Shown piece after piece: positions 29,042 through 40,322 of a DNA stretch of 64,000 nt. The notes below the pieces were generated by a model. It ran no database searches and was not told the DNA's origin. It saw only the letters and a program-made list of their open reading frames with translations. The position numbers were made by a program, and so were the translations under genes. Within the stretch, counting starts at the first letter, position 1; each line of letters opens with the position of its first letter. Location of the stretch: positions 248,001-312,000 of the forward strand of contig JARUPY010000289.1 of NCBI GenBank assembly GCA_029817715.1, in the 5' to 3' direction. The stretch is from Melastoma dodecandrum (lineage: Eukaryota; Streptophyta; Magnoliopsida; Myrtales; Melastomataceae).

Positions 29042-30491
29042 ATGGCGGAGGCGGTCGCGGAGACCAAGATCGAGACGCGGGTCCCGGCCCGTCTCGACGC
29101 GCTCGGATGGGGCCGCTTTCATACCCTCGTCATCGTTGCGCTCGGCGTCACATGGATTCTCGACGGCCTCGAGGTGACGTTCGCGGGGCTCATCTCGGGC
29201 GCGCTCAAGGCCGACAAGGCTCTACATTTCACCGACACGCAGATCGGCCTCGCCAACTCGTTTCTACCTCACCGGAGCCGTCATCGGGGCGCTCGCCTTC
29301 GGCTGGGCAACCGATCGGCTGGGCCGCCGCAAGCTGTTCTTCGTGACGCTCGGCCTCTACCTCGTCGCCACGGCTGCCACGGCTTTCTCCTGGAATCTGT
29401 GGAGCTTCTGCCTCTTCCGCTTCCTCACCGGCTGCGGCATCGGCGGAGAATATTCGGCGGTCAACTCGACGATCCAGGAGTTCATCCCGGCGCGCTTGCG
29501 CGGGCGCACCGATCTCGCCATCAATGGCTCGTTCTGGGTGGGCGGCGCGATCGGCGCGGCGGCCTCGCTCGTCTTCCTCGATCCCGCGATCATCCCCGCG
29601 CAATACGGCTGGCGCGCCGTCTTCTTCGTCGGATCGGTGCTGTCGATCGGCATCATCTTCCTGCGCACGCTCATCACGGAGAGCCCGCGTTGGCTCGTCA
29701 TCCACGGCCGCGAGGCGGAAGCGGAGGCTGTCGTCGGCGACATCGAGAAGCACATGAAGGAGCACGGTGGCGAGGTGCCCGCGCAAGACAGCCTGAAGCC
29801 GATGACGATCTACGCGCGCGACCACACGCCGATCTCGCTCGTCTTCAAGACGATCTTCGTGAAGCACGCCGACCGGGCGATGGTCGGGCTCGCGCTCATG
29901 GCGGCGCAGGCCTTCTTCTACAACGCGATCTTCTTCACCTTCGCGCAGGTGCTCGACAGCTATTACCACGTCGCCGTCAAGAACACCGGATGGTACATGC
30001 TGCCGTTCGCGATCGGCAACGCGTTCGGGCCGCTCATTCTCGGCCCGCTCTTCGACAAGATCGGCCGCAAGCCGATGATCGCCTTCACCTACGCGATCTC
30101 CGGCGTGCTGCTCGTCGTTTCCGGTTGGCTCTTCGCCACCGGTGCGCTGACGGCGACGGAACAGGTGATCGCCTGGTCGGTGATCTTCTTCTTCGCCTCG
30201 TCGGCGGCCGGCGCCGCCTATCTCACTGTGAGCGAGGTCTTCCCCGTCGAGATCCGCGCGCTCGCGATCGCGATCTTCTATGCCTTCGGCACGGCGATCG
30301 GCGGCATCGCCGGACCCGTCACCTTCGGCTGGCTGATCGGCACCGGCGACCGCTGGATGCTGTTCTACGGCTACGTGTTCGCGGCGGTGCTGATGCTGGG
30401 TGCTGCGCTGCTCGAGGCGATCTGGGGCGTGGCCGCGGAAGGCAAGTCGCTGGAGAACGTGTCCGAGCCGCTGTCGGCGTCGGCGGCGTAG
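29042..30491 (+). CDS. MFS transporter, sugar/metabolite:H+ symporter type (frameshifted)
   Basis: Twelve-helix permease of about 482 residues. The N-terminal half shows LGVTWILDGLEVTFAGLISG, then after a break near 29265 ALAFGWATDRLGRRKLFFVT, the classic loop 2-3 motif, and GCGIGGEYSAVNSTIQEFIP. GRTDLAINGSFWVGGAIGAA and DKIGRKPMIAFTYAISG (second-half loop) are also clear. The GEYSAVNS/INGSFW pattern is that of aromatic-acid or sugar-acid symporters, but no substrate can be named. The break is one extra T in TCGTTTCTAC, since the other frame restores FYLTGAVIG. Confidence 0.85.
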
Positions 30492-30607
30492 AGGAAAAGA
30501 CGGCCTTGCGACAAATGCTCGCCTTGCCGCCGGGTGGCTGGCGGCACGACGCTCCCAGAGCAGGGCCGGCACGAGCCTGAGCCGGACGCGAGATCGACGG
30601 AGCGCGC

Positions 30608-31394
30608 GTGCCCGAGGGCCATACGATCCACCGCGCGGCGCGCGACCAGACGCCTATGCTGCGCCAGAAGGTGCTCTCTGTTTCCTCGCCGCAAGGCCGC
30701 TTCCTCGAAGGCGCGGCGCGCCTCGACGGGCGCCGCTGCATGGCGGTCGAGGCCTGGGGCAAGCATCTCTTCTACCGGTTCGCCGGCGGCGATACGCTGC
30801 ATGTCCATCTCGGGCTTTTCGGAAAATTCCGCGCCGTGGCGCGCCCGGCGGCCGAGCCGCGCGGCGCGGTGCGCCGTGCGGATGGAAAGTGCGACCCACG
30901 TCGTCGATTGCAACGGGCCGACCGCCTGCGAGGTCCTCGACAAGGCGGCCGTCGCTTCCCTGATGGGGCGTCTCGGCCCCGACGTGCTGCGCGACGACGC
31001 CGATCCCAGCCGCGCCTTCGCGCGCATCGCGCGAAGCCGTGCACCGATCGGCCAGCTCGTGATGGACCAATCGGTGATCGCGGGGCTCGGCAACATCTAC
31101 CGCACCGAGATCCTATGGCGTCAGCGCATCCATCCGGAGCGCGAGGGCCGCTCGCTGTCGCGCGAGGCGTTCGACGCGTTCTGGATGGATGCGGCGCGGC
31201 TCCTGCGTATCGGCGTCGAGGAGCGCGCGATCATAACCGTCGACGGGGCGACGCGGAGCAATTCGCGCTACGGCGAACGGACCAACATCTTCAAGAAGAA
31301 ACGATGCCCGCGCTGCGGCGACGCGATCCGGCAGTTTGCGATGGCGGGACGGAAAGTGTTCTGCTGCGACGGGTGCCAAGAGCGAGCTGATTAG
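30608..31394 (+). CDS. nei: Endonuclease VIII / Fpg-Nei family DNA glycosylase (frameshifted)
   Basis: Bifunctional DNA glycosylase/AP lyase removing oxidised bases. It starts at a GTG with PEGHTIHRAARDQ, giving the catalytic Pro2-Glu3 of Nei. LHVHLGLFGKFR is the conserved strand and helix. The frame changes near 30880, then CNGPTACEVLD, DQSVIAGLGNIYRTEILWR (helix-two-turn-helix) and the C-terminal zinc finger CPRCGD...CCDGCQ. About 262 residues. PEGHT rather than PELPE places it with Nei and not MutM. The stop overlaps the convergent TetR stop. Confidence 0.9.
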
Positions 31395-32037
31395 ACCGTG
31401 CCGCCCGATCGTCGCCTTGGCTTCGTCGGCCAGGCGGCCATCGCGCGCGCGGCGACGCGCGCGAGCTTCTCGCGCGGGGCGCCGTCGCGCGCGAGCGTCG
31501 ACATGCCCTGGATGATCGTGGTGACGTAGGCGGCGAGCGCCTCCGCGTCCGTGTCCGCCGCCAGCTCGCCGTCGCTTATGCCGCGCGCGATTCGAGCGCG
31601 CAGGCTCGCCTCGACGTCGAGGCGGATCGCGCGGAGCTCGTCGCGCACGTCGGCGGCCTCCGCCGAGCAGGCGATCGCGGAGGACGCGAGAAGACAGCCG
31701 GGCGGCGTATCGACGCCGGTGAAGGCGACGACCGCACCCTCGATCAGGCCCCCGCGCCGCGTCTCTCGCGGTGGGTGCGGCGGCGATGATCTCGTCCGGC
31801 GTCAACGGCCGCGCGAGATAGCGCGCGACGGCCTGCCGGAAGAGACCCTTCTTGTCACCGAAGGCGGCATAGACGCTCGGGCGGCGTCACGCCCATCGCC
31901 TTGGTGAGCGCGGCCATCGAAGTCGCCTCGTAGCCGTGCCGCCAGAACAGCAGCATGGCCTGCTCCAGCGCGGCGTCGCGGTCGAACGACAGCGGGCGGC
32001 CGATCTTGCGGGGAATGGGCAATCCGGGAGATTCCAT
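31391..32037 (-). CDS. TetR/AcrR family transcriptional regulator (two frameshifts)
   Basis: About 215 residues. The N-terminal DNA-binding domain reads GRPLSFDRDAALEQAMLLFW, ATSMAALTKAMGV, with a break near 31880 inside the recognition helix; the next frame gives YAAFGDKKGLFRQAV. A second break near 31760 leads into LRAIRLDVEASLRARIARGI and YVTTIIQGMSTLARDG, a ligand-binding domain of the TetR_C_13 sort. The ATG at 32035-32037 is used. It is divergent from the aldo/keto reductase gene, which it probably represses; two repeated boxes lie between them. Confidence 0.85.
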
Positions 32038-32039
32038 AG

Positions 32040-32109
32040 CGATCATTATGGAAGTGTTGACGGTGCGGCGCAAGCGATGCTAGGTATTTCGTATCGATCA
32101 CTATGAAAG
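32040..32109. promoter_or_regulatory. Candidate TetR operator: direct repeat in divergent promoter region
   Basis: CGATCATTATGGAAG at 32040-32054 and CGATCACTATGAAAG at 32095-32109 match at 13 of 15 positions and lie 55 bases apart, five full helical turns. One is next to each divergent start, and the intervening DNA is AT-richer than its surroundings. This fits binding by the adjacent TetR regulator to control both genes, but no experimental basis exists. Confidence 0.4.
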
Positions 32110-32116
32110 GCTTTGC

Positions 32117-33226
32117 ATGTCCCTGACCGATTATCGCACCCTGGGCCGGTCCGGCCTCGTCGTCAGCCCGCTCGCGCTGGGCACGATGACGTTCGGCACC
32201 GCGCGCTGGGGCATGGACGAGGCCGGCAGCCGCGCTGTGCTCGACGCCTATGTCGAGGCGGGCGGCAATTTCATCGACACACGGCCGACGTCTATTCGAG
32301 CGGGCGCAGCGAGGAGATGGTGGGCCACTTCATCGCCGAGCGCGGCCTGCGTGAGAGGATCGTGCTGGCGACCAAGGCGGGCTTCTCGGGCGGCGAGGGG
32401 CCGCACGCTGGCGGCTCTGGCGCCGGGCATCTATCGCGCGCGCTGGACGGCTCGCTGAAGCGCCTGCGGACGGACGTGATCGACCTCTATTGGTTGCATG
32501 TGTGGGACGGCGTCACGCCCGCCGAAGAGCTGCTCGAGACGATGGTCGGCTTCGTTGCGAGCCGGAAAGGTCCGCTATTGGGGCCTGTCGAACGTGCCGG
32601 CCTGGTTCGCCGCAAAGGTCGTGACACTCGCCGCCGTGCGCGGCCTCCCCGGCCCGATCGCTCTGCAATATTTCTATTCCCTGGTGAACCGCGATGTCGA
32701 GGACGAGCATGTGCCACTCGCCGTCGATTCCGGCATGGGTCTCGTTCCGTGGAGCCCGCTGGCCTATGGGCTGCTCACCGGCAAATACGACCGCGCCAAG
32801 GTCGAAGCAGCAGCCCCGCGTGGCGCCGGCCTGCCGCGCGATGCCGCCGCCGGTGAGGCACGGCCCGATGACGACAAGCGCCTCGACGGCGCCAACCCGT
32901 TCGGAGACTCGCTGTTCACCGAACGCAATTGGCGCATCGTCGATGTCCTGCGCCGCGTCTCCGACGAAGCCGGCCAATCGCCGGCGCGCGTGGCGCTCGC
33001 CTGGGTCGTCGGCCGCCCGCAGGTGGCCGCGACCTTGATGGGCGTGAGCCGCGCCGCGCAGGTCGCCGACAATGTGGCGGCGCTGGACCTCACGCTTTCG
33101 CCGGCGCATCGCGCCGCCCTGGACGAGGCGAGCGCCCCGGCTGAGCCGCGGCTGATCTACGGGCTGTCGCGGTCTCCGATGCGCGATCAGGTCGTGTTTG
33201 GCGGCAGCTCGGTGCGGAGACTCTAG
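32117..33226 (+). CDS. Aldo/keto reductase (frameshifted)
   Basis: NADPH-dependent oxidoreductase of about 369 residues with a TIM-barrel. Family motifs: [20 protein letters not shown], then GGNFIDT, a break near 32280, and [14 protein letters not shown] with the catalytic Asp and Tyr. [11 protein letters not shown] carries the catalytic Lys, and [18 protein letters not shown] the catalytic His. A second break near 32565 leads to [31 protein letters not shown] and [17 protein letters not shown] (NADP-binding end). The break at 32280 appears to be an extra AC in GACACACGG. Probably under control of the divergent TetR gene. Confidence 0.88.
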
Positions 33227-33308
33227 GTGACCTTCCGAATTCGGCGCAGGCTTGTCCAGTGCGCGTAAAACGATTGATCTCAAAGTGATCCGGTCAACCC
33301 AGACGAGT

Positions 33309-33333
33309 CGTGGCCGGGACAAGCCCGGCCACG
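33309..33333. repeat. Intergenic hairpin (perfect 10-base stem)
   Basis: CGTGGCCGGG and CCCGGCCACG pair around ACAAG between the convergent aldo/keto reductase and clpB genes. The GTGGCCGGGACAAGCCCGGCCAC form is a familiar dispersed hairpin in Hyphomicrobiales; only this one copy is in the window. It lacks a T-run, so I do not call it an intrinsic terminator. Confidence 0.55.
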
Positions 33334-33354
33334 GCGACCCTTCTGCCGATCGGC

Positions 33355-35421
33355 TCAATGCAGCGCGCGCGAGCCCGGCCCGCGCGGCGCCGGCGTAAAG
33401 CCCGCGACCGGCGTGTCGCCGATCACGAGCCCGTCCGGCCCGGCGCCGATCGTGACCTCGCTCCCGTCCATCACCTCGCCGGCGAGGATCTTCTCGGCGA
33501 GCGGGTCCTGGACCGCCTTCTGGATCACCCGCTTCAGCGGGCGCGCGCCGTAGGCCGGATCCCAGCCCTTCTCGGCGAGCCACGTCCGCGCGTCCTGTGA
33601 CAGGTCGAGCACGATCTTGCGATCCTCGAGCAGCCTGGCGAGGCGCGCGAGCTGGATATCGACGATCGCGCCCATTTCCTCGCGCCGGAGCCGCTGGAAC
33701 AGGATGATCTCGTCGACGCGGTTTCAGGAATTCCGGCCGGAAGTGCGCGCGCACGGCATTCATCACCTCGTCGCGCACGGCGGAGGAATCCTGGCCGTCC
33801 GGTTGCATCACGAGATGGTCGGCGCCGAGGTTCGACGTCATCACGATCAGCACGTTGCGGAAGTCGACCGTGCGCCCCTGGCCATCCGTGAGCCGCCCTT
33901 CGTCGAGCACCTGCAGCAGCACGTTGAACACGTCGGCGTGCGCCTTCTCGATCTCGTCGAACAGCAGCACCTGGTAGGGGCGGCGCCGCACTGCCTCGGT
34001 GAGCGCACCGCCCTCCTCGTAGCCGACGTAGCCCGGAGGCGCGCCGATCAGCCGGGCGACGGAGTGCTTCTCCATGTATTCGGACATGTCGATGCGCACC
34101 ATCGCGGTCTCGTCGTCGAACAGGAACGACGCGAGCGCCTTGGTCAGCTCGGTCTTGCCGACGCCGGTCGGCCCGAGGAACATGAACGAGCCGATGGGCC
34201 GGTTCGGGTCCTGCAACCCGGCCCGCGCCCGGCGGACAGCCGTGGCCACCGCGTGCACGGCCTCGGGCTGGCCGACGACGCGCTGGCCGATGACGTCCTC
34301 CATGCGGAGCAGCTTGTCGCGCTCGCCCTCGAGCATCTTGTCGACCGGCACGCCGGTCCAGCGCGACACGACGCCGGCGACCATGTCGGGCGTCACCGCC
34401 TCGGCCACCAGCACCTCGCCGGCCTTGCTCTCGACCTCGGCCAGCTTCTTTTCGAGTTCCGGGATCACGCCGTAGGTCAGCTCGCCCGCGCGCTGGTATT
34501 CGCCGCGCCGCTGCGCGCGGAGAAGTTCGTTGCGCGCCTCGTCGAGCTGCTCCTTCAGCTTCTGCGCATCGCCGAGCTTCGACTTCTCGGCCTGCCACCG
34601 CTGGGTCAACGCGGCCGACTTCTCCTCGAGGTTGCCCAGCTCGGTTTCGAGCTTGTCGAGCCGATCCTTTGAGGCGCTGTCGGTCTCCTTCTTCAGGGCC
34701 TCCTGCTCGATGCGCAACTGCAGGATGCGCCGGTCGAGCTCGTCGAGCTCCTCAGGTTTGCTGTCCACCTGCATGCGCAGGCGCGACGCCGCCTCGTCGA
34801 CGAGGTCGATCGCCTTGTCGGGCAGGAAACGGTCGGCGATGTAGCGGTTCGACAGCGTCGCCGCGGCGACGATCGCGGCATCCGTTATGCGGACGCCGTG
34901 ATGCACCTCGTACTTCTCCTTCAGCCCGCGCAGGATCGAGATGGTGTCGGCCACCGTCGGCTCCGACACGAATACCGGCTGGAAACGACGCGCCAGGGCG
35001 GCGTCCTTCTCCACATGCTTGCGGTATTCGTCGAGCGTCGTTGCGCCGATGCAGTGCAGTTCGCCGCGCGCCAGCGCCGGCTTGAGCAGGTTCGACGCAT
35101 CCATCGCGCCGTCGGCCTTGCCGGCGCCGATCAGCGTGTGCATCTCGTCGATGAAGAGAACGATGCCGCCTGCGGCCGCGGTCACCTCGTTGAGGACACC
35201 CTTCAGACGCTCCTCGAATTCGCCGCGATATTTCGCGCCGGCGATCAGCGCGCCCATGTCGAGGGCGAGCAGCCGCTTCTCCTTGAGGCTCTCCGGCACG
35301 TCGCCGTTGACGATGCGCAAAGCAAGGCCCTCGACGATCGCCGTCTTGCCGACGCCGGGTTCGCCAATCAGCACAGGGTTGTTCTTCGTGCGTCGCGACA
35401 GAACCTGGACGGTGCGACGAA

Positions 35422-35460
<39 letters not shown>

Positions 35461-35986
35461 TGCGCGCCGCATCCGTGAGGTCGCGCGCGTATTTCTTCAG
35501 CGCATCGTAGGCGTTCTCGGCCGAGGCGTTGTCGGCGGTGCGGCCCTTGCGCAGGTCCTCGATCGCCGCGTTCAGCGTCTGCGGCGTCACCCCGGCGTTC
35601 GCCAGGATCTTGCCGGCCTCGATCTGCTTGTCCATGGCCAGCGCCAGCAGCAGGCGCTCGACGGTGACGTAGGAATCACCGGCCTTCTGGGCGATCTGCT
35701 CGGACTGGTCGAGGACGCGGGCGGTGGCCGGCGCGAGATAGACGTTGCCGGCGCCGGGCCCCTGCACCTTCGGCAGCTTGGCCAGCGCGATCTCGGTCTG
35801 CTGCAGCGCATCGCGCGAGCGACCGCCGGCCTTGTCGATCAGGCCGGCGGCGAGCCCCTCGGGGTCGTCGAGCAGCACCTTGAGAATGTGCTCGGGCGTG
35901 AACTGCGGATTGCCTTCGCGCATCGCGAGGGTCTGCGCGCTCTGGAGAAATCCTCTCGCACGCTCGGTGTATTTGTCGATGTTCAA
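33355..35986 (-). CDS. clpB: Disaggregase ClpB (one frameshift)
   Basis: Hexameric AAA+ chaperone that, with DnaK, rescues aggregated proteins. About 877 residues. N domain ([20 protein letters not shown]), first AAA domain with [13 protein letters not shown] and [11 protein letters not shown], the coiled-coil middle domain (residues about 400-520), and second AAA domain with [16 protein letters not shown] and [10 protein letters not shown]. The pore loop [11 protein letters not shown] is intact. One break near 33722 separates HFRPEFLKP from [15 protein letters not shown]. The N-terminal start is clear. An RpoH promoter is expected upstream, but I could not identify one with confidence in 35987-36202. 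Confidence 0.95.
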
Positions 35987-36202
35987 CTCTGTCCTCCTGC
36001 CCGCGCACCGTCCCGAAGCGGCGGTACGCGCGATGGATTTGGCCCCTCTTAGAGGCGACCTGAGGCCAATGTGGGAAAGAGGGAGACGGAGCGGTAGAGG
36101 TCGAACGAAAATCTTGGCGCGAGAGGCCCATTGGCCTGTAGCCGCGAAGACGGTAGGTCGGTGGCCGTGTAGGGGTTTGCCCGGAGGATCGAGACGTCCA
36201 TC

Positions 36203-36847
36203 ATGCGTCTATCTGGCCTACGAAGGCTCGGTCAGGACCACGTCGAGCAGGACTTGACCGACCCGGCGCCGCGCGACCATTTTTTCGATTGGGCCGCGAC
36301 GCTCGGCGCCGGCGCGCAGGTGATCGAGTTCGGCACCAGACAGTCGACGATCGGGAGACCCACGCATCGGCATTTCCGGTTCCCGCTGGTGCCGAGGGAA
36401 AACTATCTCATGGCGGACGTCATGGAGGGCGAAGACGTCGATTGCGTCGCCGACCTGCACGACCTGCCCGGCGACTGGACGGGCCGCTTCGATGCCGTCG
36501 TCGCGATCGCAGTCTTCGAGCACCTCGAACGACCGTGGATAGCGGCGCGCGAGATCGAACGTGTCCTCAAGCCGGACGGCCGCTGCTATATCGCCACCCA
36601 TCAGACCTTCCCGCTGCACGCCTACCCGTCCGATTTCTTCAGGTTCAGCAGGGAAGCGCTGAGGCTGATTTTCGAGGATGCCGGCATCCGCGTGGAGGAT
36701 GTGGGCTACGAGCATCGCACCTCCATCTATCTTCCCGCCCAACTCGTGCCCCCGGGCCGGCTGAAGCGACGCTACAATCGCATCTGGAACAGGATGATGC
36801 CGTCCTACATCGTGGTTCATCTGCATGGCCGAAAGGTCTCGATGTAA
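36203..36847 (+). CDS. Methyltransferase-like protein, sister copy 3
   Basis: 214 residues, intact. It repeats the blocks of the genes at 15583 and 16283: [67 protein letters not shown] and [37 protein letters not shown] is nearly the same as in copy 2. It lies 19 kb away from the other two, between clpB and the glycogen debranching enzyme. The substrate is unknown. Confidence 0.7.
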   Translation: MRLSGLRRLGQDHVEQDLTDPAPRDHFFDWAATLGAGAQVIEFGTRQSTIGRPTHRHFRFPLVPRENYLMADVMEGEDVDCVADLHDLPGDWTGRFDAVVAIAVFEHLERPWIAAREIERVLKPDGRCYIATHQTFPLHAYPSDFFRFSREALRLIFEDAGIRVEDVGYEHRTSIYLPAQLVPPGRLKRRYNRIWNRMMPSYIVVHLHGRKVSM

Positions 36848-36925
36848 GGGCGCGTGTCGGCCGGTCGTCGCGCACCGGATGCGGTCGGTAGCCGCTGCGC
36901 CTCTTCTCTCGATCAAGGTCGGACC

Positions 36926-39130
36926 ATGCCCTCCCTTTCCTTCGGCGCCGTCCAGGCGCAAAGCGGCGCCATCACCTTCCGCGTCCGGGCGCCGACGGCG
37001 ACCCGCGTCGAGCTGTGGACCTACGAGGCGCCGACCGAGGCCGAGCCGGTCGCGCGCCGCGTCATGGATGGTCCTGTCGCCGGCGTCTTCGAGGCGACGA
37101 TCGGCGCGCCTGGCCACGGCGCCGTCTACTACGGCTACCGCGCGTGGGGCCCGAATTGGCCGCACGACCCGGCCTGGCATCCCGGCAGCGCCGCCGGCTT
37201 CCTCGCCGACGTCGACGAGGCCGGCAATCGTTTCAACCCCAACAAGCTGCTGCTCGACCCCTACGCGCGGGAGATCAGCCATTGCCCGCAGACGCCCGAG
37301 CGGCCGATCGCACGCCCTATCGGCCGGGCGAGGCCAATCGGACGATCGACACGGGGCCCTTCGCGCCAAAGGGGATCGTCGTCGCGCCGTCGAAGGCCGA
37401 TCTGGGCGCCAAGCCGACGCATCCTTTCAAGGACGACGTCATCTACGAGGTCCATCTGCGTGGCCTCACAATGTCCGACCCCGACGTGCCGGAAGCGCTA
37501 CGCGGCACCTATGCCGGCGCGGCGCTGCGTGCGCCTTACCTGCGCGACCTCGGCGTCACTGCTGTCGAGTTCCTGCCTCTGCACCAAACTCAGAATGCGC
37601 TGAACGACGACCCCGCCTTCGCGCGCGACCACAATTACTGGGGTTACGAGACGATGGGCTTTTTCGCGCCCGATCGCCGCTACGCCGCCGACCAGTCGCC
37701 CGGCGGCCCGACGCGCGAGTGGAAAGCGATGGTCGCCGCCTTCCATGCCGTGGGGCTGAAGGTGCTCATCGACGTCGTCTACAACCACCACGAGGAGGGA
37801 GGCGTCGACGGATCGAACATCCTCTACAGCCTGCGCGGCCTCGACAACGCCCGCTACTACGAGACGCGCCGCAGCGAGGCGCGCGCCGATCTCTACCAGG
37901 ACGACACCGGCGTAGGGCCGAACGTCAACGCCGCGACGCCGATCGTCCGCGACCTGGTCCTCGACTCGCTGCACTACTGGGCCGACGAGATGGGCGTCGA
38001 CGGGTTCCGCTTCGACCTCGGCGCCGTGCTCGGCAATTCGCGCGCCGAGGGCGGCTTCGCCTTCGAGCGCGACGATCCCGACAACATCCTGAACCGCGCC
38101 GCGCGGAGCCTGCCGGCACGACCCGGAGCCGGCGGCGTCGGTGTCGACCTCATCGCCGAGCCCTACACCGCGTCGTTCGGCGGCTACCAGGCCGGCAAAT
38201 TCCCGAAGGGCTGGGCGGAGTGGAAACGACCGCTACCGCGACACGATCCGCGCGTCGCAGAACAAGCTCGGCTACGTCCCCGTGACGCCGGCGGCGCTGG
38301 CGCGGCGCATCGCGGGCTCCGACGATCTCTTCGCGGGCCGCGGGCCGGCGGCGTCGGTCAACTACGTGGTCTGCCACGACGGCTTCTGCCTGCGCGACCT
38401 GCATTCCTATGCCGATCGCCGCAAACGGCGAACCCTATCCCTACGGGCCGTCGGAGGGTGGCCGCGCCGCCGCCGAGGAGATGTGCTGGGACCATGGCGG
38501 CGACCGTGTCGCGCAGGAGCAGGCGGAAACGAACCAGCCTTGCACTGCTCATGCTGTCGGCTGGCGTGCCGATGATCACCGGCGGCACCGAGATGGGCCG
38601 CACGCAATACGGCAAACAACAACGCCTTCAACCTTGATACGATGGCAAAACTGGCTCGACTGGCGGCCGCAGGACGAGAACGCCGCGCTGCTTACCTTCA
38701 CCCGCAACCTGCTCGCGTTCCGGCGGGCGCATCCGGCGCTGCGGCCAGCGGGGCTTTTTCTCAGGCCAACCGGCAGCGGGCAGCGAGGCCAAGGATATCG
38801 CCTGGCTGCGCGCCGACGGCAGCGAGATGGACGCGGCGTATTTCGAGGATCCCGGCAATCATTTCGTCGCGTGGCAGGTCGACGGCATGCCGACGGGCGA
38901 TCCTGCCGTTCGGCTCTACGTCGCCTACAACGGCTGGGTTCGCGCCGGTCGAGGCGATATTGCCTTCGCTTCCGGCGGGGCTCGGCTGGCACCTGGCGAT
39001 CGACACGGGCACGTCGGCCGCCGCATGGGCCAACGCGCGAGCCACGGGGGAGGAGACACTTATCGCCGGCTCGCGCATCGTCGTCGACGGGCGCGCCTGT
39101 GTCGCGGCGGTCGCCAAGCCGATCCGTTAG
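36926..39130 (+). CDS. glgX: Glycogen debranching enzyme GlgX / isoamylase type (about seven frameshifts)
   Basis: Alpha-1,6-glucosidase of family GH13 with an N-terminal CBM48-like domain (SGAITFRVRAPTATRVELWT, YYGYRAWGPNW). Catalytic blocks: VYNHHEEGG, DGFRFDLGAVLG with the nucleophile Asp, and DLIAEPYTASFGGYQAG with the acid Glu; NYVVCHDGFCLRDL precedes the third Asp region. SAGVPMITGGTEMGRTQYG and WQNWLDWRPQDENAALLTF follow. Breaks lie near 37310, 38225, 38410, 38530, 38620, 38775 and 38945, while the segments stay in family order over about 735 residues. No other glycogen gene is in the window. Confidence 0.85.
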
Positions 39131-39141
39131 GTTCGCGAAGC

Positions 39142-40268
39142 TCAGTCCCCGACCGGATCGCTCGCAGGAGCCTCGGTCTCACCCTCGCCGGCCGCGGCGA
39201 ACTCGCTCTTCGGACGACGGCGGCGACGCGGACGCATGTGCTGGCCGCTTTCTTCGGTCGCCTCGGGCGCCAGTCCCACCGCATCCTCGTTGACGTCGGC
39301 CGCCGGCTCGGCGGGCGCGCTTTCGGGCTGCTGGAGGCGGCTCGGTCCGGTGATAAAGGCAGGTAGGCCGGTCGCGGGCTCTTCCGCCGCGGGCTGGCGC
39401 TGCTCGCGCGGCTGGCCGTTGTCGCGATAGTCGCGCGGCCCACGATTGTTGCGGAAGTTGCGGTTGTCGTAATCGCGCGGCCGGTCCTGGTTGCCGCGAT
39501 CCTGGTTGCCGCGATCCTGGCTGCCCTGGTGGGCGTTTGCGGTCTCGGTCCTGGTTGCTGCGGTCTTGGTTGCCGCGGTCCTGGCTGCTGCGATCTTGGT
39601 TGCCGCGATCTTGATTGCGATCCTGGCCACCACGATCCTGCCCGTTACCCCGCTCCTGATAGCCGCCATTACGCGCGTTGCGGTTCTCGTAGGGGCGGTC
39701 GTAGCCTTGCGGCTGGCGATCGGGCTGGGGTTGGCGATCGTAGTTCGGCTGCGGCTGATGGTTCTGCCGGTCGTAGCGATCCTGCCGCGATTTCGTATGG
39801 CTGGTTGCCATGAGGCTGGCCGCCGTGGGGCTGCCCGCCGTTGTTGTAGGGCTGCCGGTCCATGTAGGGCTGCGGCGCCGGGGGCTGCGGTTGCGGCTGG
39901 CGCTCGCTCGGCGAGGCGAAACGGTCGGGCAGGCTCTCGAAATCGTCGTCGGCGTCCTCGTCCTGCTCGGGCTCGCCCGGCGGCCGCTGGTAACCGTAGG
40001 CGGCCTGCTGCTGGGCCTGCTGCGCGGCGGCGATCAGCCGGAAATAGTGCTCGGCGTGCTGAAGATAGCTCTCCGCCATCACCGGATCGCCGGAAGACTG
40101 CGCATCACGCGCGAGCTGGAGATACTTCTCACCAACGTGATGAGCGGTTCCCCTGATCTTGACGTCCGGCCCGTTCGATTCGTACGAGCGGGTAAGAGGA
40201 TTGGGACCTTTGCGATTATTATTGTTGTTGCTGCGGCCACGCATACGCTTGTTCTGACCTGGTCTCAT
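39142..40268 (-). CDS. DUF4167 protein, low-complexity, probable RNA binding (two frameshifts)
   Basis: About 375 residues. The N-terminal DUF4167 domain (MRPGQNKRMRGRSNNNNNRK, NPLTRSYESNGPDVKIRGTA, AESYLQHAEHYFRLI) is intact. A Gln/Asn/Arg/Asp-rich region follows (NQDRGNQDRSNQDR repeats). Breaks near 39795 and 39540, the latter within the repeat tract, separate it from the tail MRPRRRRRPKSEFAA. DUF4167 is typical of Hyphomicrobiales, next to prmC as here. The basic, disordered make-up suggests RNA association; function is not established. Confidence 0.85.
39484..39640. repeat. 15-base tandem repeat tract inside the DUF4167 gene
   Basis: Successive imperfect 15-base units of the form TTGCCGCGATCCTGG encode (N/S)QDRG pentapeptides on the minus strand. 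Ten or so units are seen. The tract is prone to slippage and holds one of the two frame changes of the gene near 39540, so copy number in the assembly may be wrong. Confidence 0.7.
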
Positions 40269-40306
40269 CGATGATCCTTGAATGGCATCGGTTTTAAGGT
40301 CCGCCT

Positions 40307-40322
40307 GACGCCGTACGGCGTC
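40307..40322. repeat. Perfect 16-base palindrome upstream of the DUF4167 gene
   Basis: GACGCCGTACGGCGTC lies 39 bases before the DUF4167 start, in the 425-base non-coding gap 40269-40693. It could be an operator or a 5' leader hairpin. I see no gene in the rest of this gap. Confidence 0.5.

Noticed and set aside
29229..30572. 447-codon minus-strand open frame
   Set aside because: Opposite the MFS gene; Arg/Glu/Asp-rich shadow.
34898..36052. 384-codon plus-strand open frame
   Set aside because: Opposite the N-terminal half of clpB; no domain.
39484..39640. Regular 15-base repeats considered as a CRISPR array
   Set aside because: Units are too short, have no spacers and encode in-frame NQDRG repeats of the DUF4167 protein.
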